From: Glomus cerebriforme
Taxonomy: Eukaryota > Glomeromycota > Glomeromycetes > Glomerales > Glomeraceae
NCBI GenBank assembly: GCA_003550305.1
Contig: QKYT01000181.1
Coordinates: 82,935 to 146,934 of the forward strand
DNA length: 64,000 nucleotides
Direction of reading: 5' to 3'
Shown here: in pieces, positions 59,701 to 64,000 of the stretch
Layout of the letters: each line of letters begins with the position of its first letter
Position numbering within the stretch: position 1 is the first letter of the stretch
Program-made: the position numbers and the translations under genes
Notes under the pieces: generated by a model
The model's input: only the letters and a program-made list of their open reading frames with translations
Database searches by the model: none
What the model was told of the DNA's origin: nothing

Positions 59701-62700
59701 TCAATAGCCTTTAATGTAATATTTGCGTTTAAAGACATGCAGAAATTGAAGTAAAAAGCGAATCACAAGTTGGAAAAAATTATGTTGGAGACAGTGAAGA
59801 CGAGGAATCCGACTCTGGCAATTCTTATGGAAATAAAAAAAAATATAAACGAAGAAAACGAGTAAAAGAATCTGAAACTGTTATTGAACAACGTAAAGCA
59901 CGAAGTATGCTTGAACAAGACTATAGGACCAGATTTGATATGTAAGTATTTATTTATTTACGGATATATATACTGTATGTGGAATATATTGTATTTATTT
60001 GATGCTGATGTTTTATATTAAATAAATAGGCAATCAAAACTTGTCAATCCTTCTGAAGGGGTATTTTCTTATTTATATTTCTATTATTTATTAGATTTGA
60101 ATCTTATAACTTTAATTTTGTTAATATATTTAGTATTTTATTATAGGTTATTATTAATCTTGGACATCATGATGACGAGGACCATATTTACATTCCTGAT
60201 GATATAGGAAGCAAATTGAAAGCACATCAGGTGAGTAAAATGATATTAATATTTTATTCTTATTTATTAACAAAAGAAATGCGTATAATATTAATCTAGA
60301 TTGAAGGTGTTCGATTTTTATGGAAGAATATAATAATGTTCAATAAAGGCTGCGTTCTTGCGCATTCGATGGGTTTAGGTAAGTTAATAATAATAAATAT
60401 TTTTAAATGATATGAAACTATATTTAACGTAATCGTACATTATTATTTGTTAGGAAAAACGTTTCAAATTATAACATTTTTATTCACACTTGCTTATCAT
60501 ATTCGAGGATATAGAAACAATACAGTAATACCAGATCATCTTAAGGTTAAATATTTATAATATTTTATTCTTTTTAGTTATGTTTTTATTTATTTAAAAT
60601 TATTCTCGTATAGGAATTCAGGATTTTAATCCTTTGTCCAAAAATTGTTGTTGATAACTGGGAAAATGAATTTAAATACTGGATAAAGGATGTGAATAAA
60701 ATATTCGATATATTTAAAATTATTGGTGGTAAGTTAATTTGTTATATTTCAACCTAATTCGAATTCAGAGCAAAATATTTAACTAGTTTATCTGATTTTT
60801 TTAGAAAACAGCATTACTCAGCGTCATTCCACCATTTCTTCATGGTTTAAAGATGGTGGAGTGCTCTTGATTGGTTATGAAATGTACAGGAACCTTATAA
60901 CACAATATTCGCCAAGCAAAGATGATTTTAGTACTTTCCTATTAGATCCTGGCCCATCATTAATAGTTGCTGACGAAGGTCATATACTTAAAACGAAGGA
61001 CGTAAGTGGCTTTATATACATCATTTTGTATCAAAAATAGAAACGAATTATAATTACGATGAAAATTTTTTGTAGACAAAACTTGTAGATGTTCTTAAGG
61101 GCCTAAAAACTCCAAGTCGAATAATTTTGACTGGTTCACCTTTACAAAACAATTTGGTAAAGTAAAATTCATTCTACTTATGAAAAATTGGTTAATTCTT
61201 CACGATAATTTTTACATTTATTTTTGTCTTTTTGTTTAGGTTGAGTATTGGTGTATGGTATGTATAGCTGAACATTTTTATGAATTTGATAACATTTAAT
61301 TTATCTTTCTTTTTTTGACTTTTAAAATTTGATTACAGATTCAATTTGTATGTCCTAATTATTTGGGTGAGCTTGAAGATTTTAGAAAAGTATATATGTT
61401 ACCTATTCAGAATGGTTTGTATAAACAAGCCGATCTCGCGGTTCAAAAGGTTTTAGCCCTATTTATTTTTATAAATATATTTTATTTATTATCTATAGTT
61501 TGTATTTAATAAAAATTGTGCTATAGACTTCAAGAAAGATGCTTTACGTTCTTGGTAATATTATTGAAGATATTGTTCATAGGTAATTAATTAGTTTTAT
61601 TCTTTAATTTGAATAAAAATCTTTTATCTTAATGCATCTTTGAACTCTTTTATAGGAGAAATGTTAGTATTTTGGAACAAGATCTGCCAACGAAAATAGA
61701 ATATCTTATTTCTTGCAGAATGCATGGTCGTCAATTAGAAATATATAAGGTATTTAGAATATATTATTTATTCAAATTGTTACATTTGATTTAATACGTG
61801 CTTAAACATTCTTGACATTTATAAGGCTTTAATTGATGCACTAAAAAGTGAGGGGGGTCCAAATATTCAATATTCACACCTTTTAGGTGTTCTATGTAAT
61901 CATCCTGGAATAGTTCTGGTATATATAATTAATTTACAAATATATCTGAATTTTTCTCGTCATTCATCTATTAACTTAATATTATTTGTTTAGCCAAGTC
62001 TTGATCCAGACAGATGTGGAAGTTACAAGGTTAAGGAGAACAAAACAAAAGAAAAAACAGGTAACTAAACCTAAACTTACAAATAATCATTTTAAGTAAT
62101 AAATTAATTTGTTATCTTTTTTATTATTAATCAAACAAGTTATAGATTTGACTGGTGACGATGGAGAAGTGGCGGAGATGACCGCAATAGATGAAGAAAA
62201 AATGTATTACTATTCATACTGTTAATAAAGGAAATTAATATTTTTTTTTTATCAATAATTGATTTGTCCTTCCTTAACTTTTTAGGATGCCAAGGACCGT
62301 TCGCGAACATATTTATAACATCGTGAGCAATATGAAAGGTTTGGGAATATGATAAATAATATCATTTTTATGTCATGTTATGATTACATGGATATTTAAT
62401 TAATTTTTCGTTATAAATTTTAAAGATTTGGATGCTATTTCTGAGAGCTGCAAGATGGAAGTGTTAATTAAGATTTTGGAGAAATGTGAATCAAAGAAAG
62501 ATAAAGTATTAATTTTCTCTAAGAGCATTCCAACTTTAGGTAATATTATTAAATAAATCTTGATTATTTTTAAATTTTTGGCTTACAATTTTTTAAACTT
62601 TAGATTTCATTGAAAAAATAATACGAAAATGGAAACCCAATACTGATTCTCATTTTATGCGAATAGATGGGAATACGGTATCTTCTGTAAGTTTGAATAT

Positions 62701-63710
62701 GATCAAATCACTGGTCCATTTGATCGCTAAATGTTAACTCGTAAAAATCTGTTATTGTTTCATTTCAGAATCGGCAGATGTTAATAAAAGATTTTAATGA
62801 GACTAGGCTATGGCGAGTAGCATTAATCTCGATTAGGGTAAGTATTTATATTCTATTTTGATATTTTTTAATTTATGATTCATAATATTTATTAAATTAA
62901 TTATTATAGACTGCCGCTCTAGGAGTCAATTTAGTGGGAGCTAATAGAGTTATTTTGGTCGACGGTGAATGGAACCCAAGGTTAGTTCTATTTAATAATA
63001 TATACATTCTAAGATTTAGTATAGATATTAATCTTTACTTTTTTAATAATATTAGTCATGCGGAACAAGCCATTGGCAGGGTAAATATAATAATAGTTAC
63101 TTTTTAATATTGAAAATATTTTTATTTTATTTATTTATTTTCTTTTTCTCTTAAATTAGGCATATCGATATGGTCAAACGAAACCTGTATTCGTTTATCG
63201 CTTGATAACAGCTGGAACATTTGAAGATAAACTATTCAACAATTCAGTGCATAAAATGAGTTTATCGATGTAGGTTTACAATAATAAATATGATAATTTC
63301 TTTGAAATATTATTTTAATTTAATTCATTAATTTAATTAGTCGAGTGGTAGATCAGAAAAATCCGGAGAGGAAGTTCACAAAAGATGATCTAAACGCAAG
63401 AATGTTTATCACACCAGATCCTAATATGAAATCTAAACTACCCGAAGATATTAATTATGAAGATGATGTACTGGTTACTGTTGCTAAAGAGTATGTCTTT
63501 GAACCGTATTTGTTTTTGCTACATTATATAACTTTCCTTTTACTAATATAAATATTTATACAAAATAGATATCGTGAAAATATCATTGATATTCAGGGAG
63601 TTTCATCTTTCTTTATTGATGATTCTCAAGATTTCAATGAAGAAGATCAAAGACACGCTCAGCAATTACTGATTGAAGAAAAAGAAAAATTACATAAACG
63701 AATTAATTAA
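56753..63710 (+). CDS. SNF2-family ATPase (ATRX/ARIP4/Rad54-like) with SAM-like N-terminus
   Basis: About 33 exons and roughly 1470 aa; start ATG 56753, stop TAA 63708-63710. Exons 1-3 (56753-56843, 56934-57065, 57175-57662) begin MSFLDWSIEEVKSWL with DGEILLNHITDHVLLNRLGV, a SAM-like helical domain. A long acidic region follows (57280-59330). The ATPase core starts near 60150: HSMGLGKT (motif I), ILILCPKIVVDNWENEF (Ia), IVADEGH (motif II; DEGH as in the Rad54/ATRX group), ILTGSPLQNN (III). The C-terminal lobe has KVLIFSKSIPTLDFIEK, ALGVNLVGANRVILVDGEWN (V), and HAEQAIGRAYRYGQTKPV (VI). It translocates on DNA to remodel chromatin or clear repair intermediates in the nucleus. Micro-exons of 18 nt (about 61241-61258) and 25 nt (about 63055-63079) code for conserved motif residues. 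Intron limits around 59657-59740 are uncertain (two possible donors). Confidence 0.87.
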
Positions 63711-64000
63711 AATTTTTTAAAATATTTGTAAATAAATAAATCTAATAATAATTATACTGTAGTCATGCAGGCTAATGTAAAAAAAAATTGATATAATACT
63801 AGTTTTAATTAATAAAATATATTCAGGAACTTGGTAAATAATGGACGACCATGTGACCCGTAAGTTTGTGTTCATCATTAAGACTAATGCGGTTAAATGT
63901 CCGGCTGACTAACAAAAACACAATAACATTTATGTCGATCATTTTATAAATATAAATATCGGATTATTTTGGATTATTTTCTGAAAAAACAATTTCCTAA
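63711..64000. other. 3' flank of the SNF2 gene
   Basis: AT-rich, no gene in view. Confidence 0.5.

Overview
The window looks like nuclear DNA of an arbuscular mycorrhizal fungus (Glomeromycotina, Rhizophagus-like). This is an inference, not a database match. It rests on very high AT content, many short GT-AG introns, an F-box/LRR protein of the type common in these fungi, a decayed Crinkler gene, a FAR1/MULE-type transposase relic, and abundant decayed DNA transposons.

Region 1 (about 0.7-18.5 kb) is a cluster of eight paralogous small membrane-protein genes: 1500 +, 3962 +, 5246 -, 8929 -, 10557 -, 14007 +, 15575 + and 17512 -. None survives as one ORF. Each was rebuilt here from splice sites as a six-exon gene (five exons in one copy) of 174-201 codons. 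All share intron phases 1-2-1-2-1, a 29-nt exon 3 in seven of eight, four hydrophobic segments, and two cysteines in the loop before the last one (CX14C in seven of eight). At least two decayed copies lie among them. Part of the cluster is a 2.5-kb tandem duplication of a convergent gene pair. I do not recognise the family.

Region 2 (18.5-24.9 kb) is gene-poor and holds a broken Crinkler-type gene. Region 3 (25-33.5 kb) has three intact genes: an F-box protein, mitochondrial 3-methylcrotonyl-CoA carboxylase biotin subunit (13 exons, 725 aa, leucine catabolism), and a sulfotransferase-like P-loop protein.

Region 4 (34.5-52.7 kb) is a transposon graveyard: a hAT relic, a split MULE transposase pseudogene, a Helitron 3' end, TA-flanked inverted-repeat elements, an assembly gap, and three arrays of about 100-130-bp modules. 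Those arrays are the most unusual thing here. Each module looks like a micro-exon with its own splice acceptor and donor, and the splice sites sit in or beside conserved inverted repeats. Region 5 (53.2-63.7 kb) has two intact nuclear genes on the + strand: a PUF6-like pumilio-repeat protein with an acidic N-terminal region, and a roughly 33-exon SNF2 helicase-like ATPase of the ATRX/ARIP4/Rad54 type with an N-terminal SAM-like domain.

There is no operon logic. The links are shared descent in the cluster, and in the right half two neighbouring genes with likely roles in ribosome biogenesis and chromatin remodelling.
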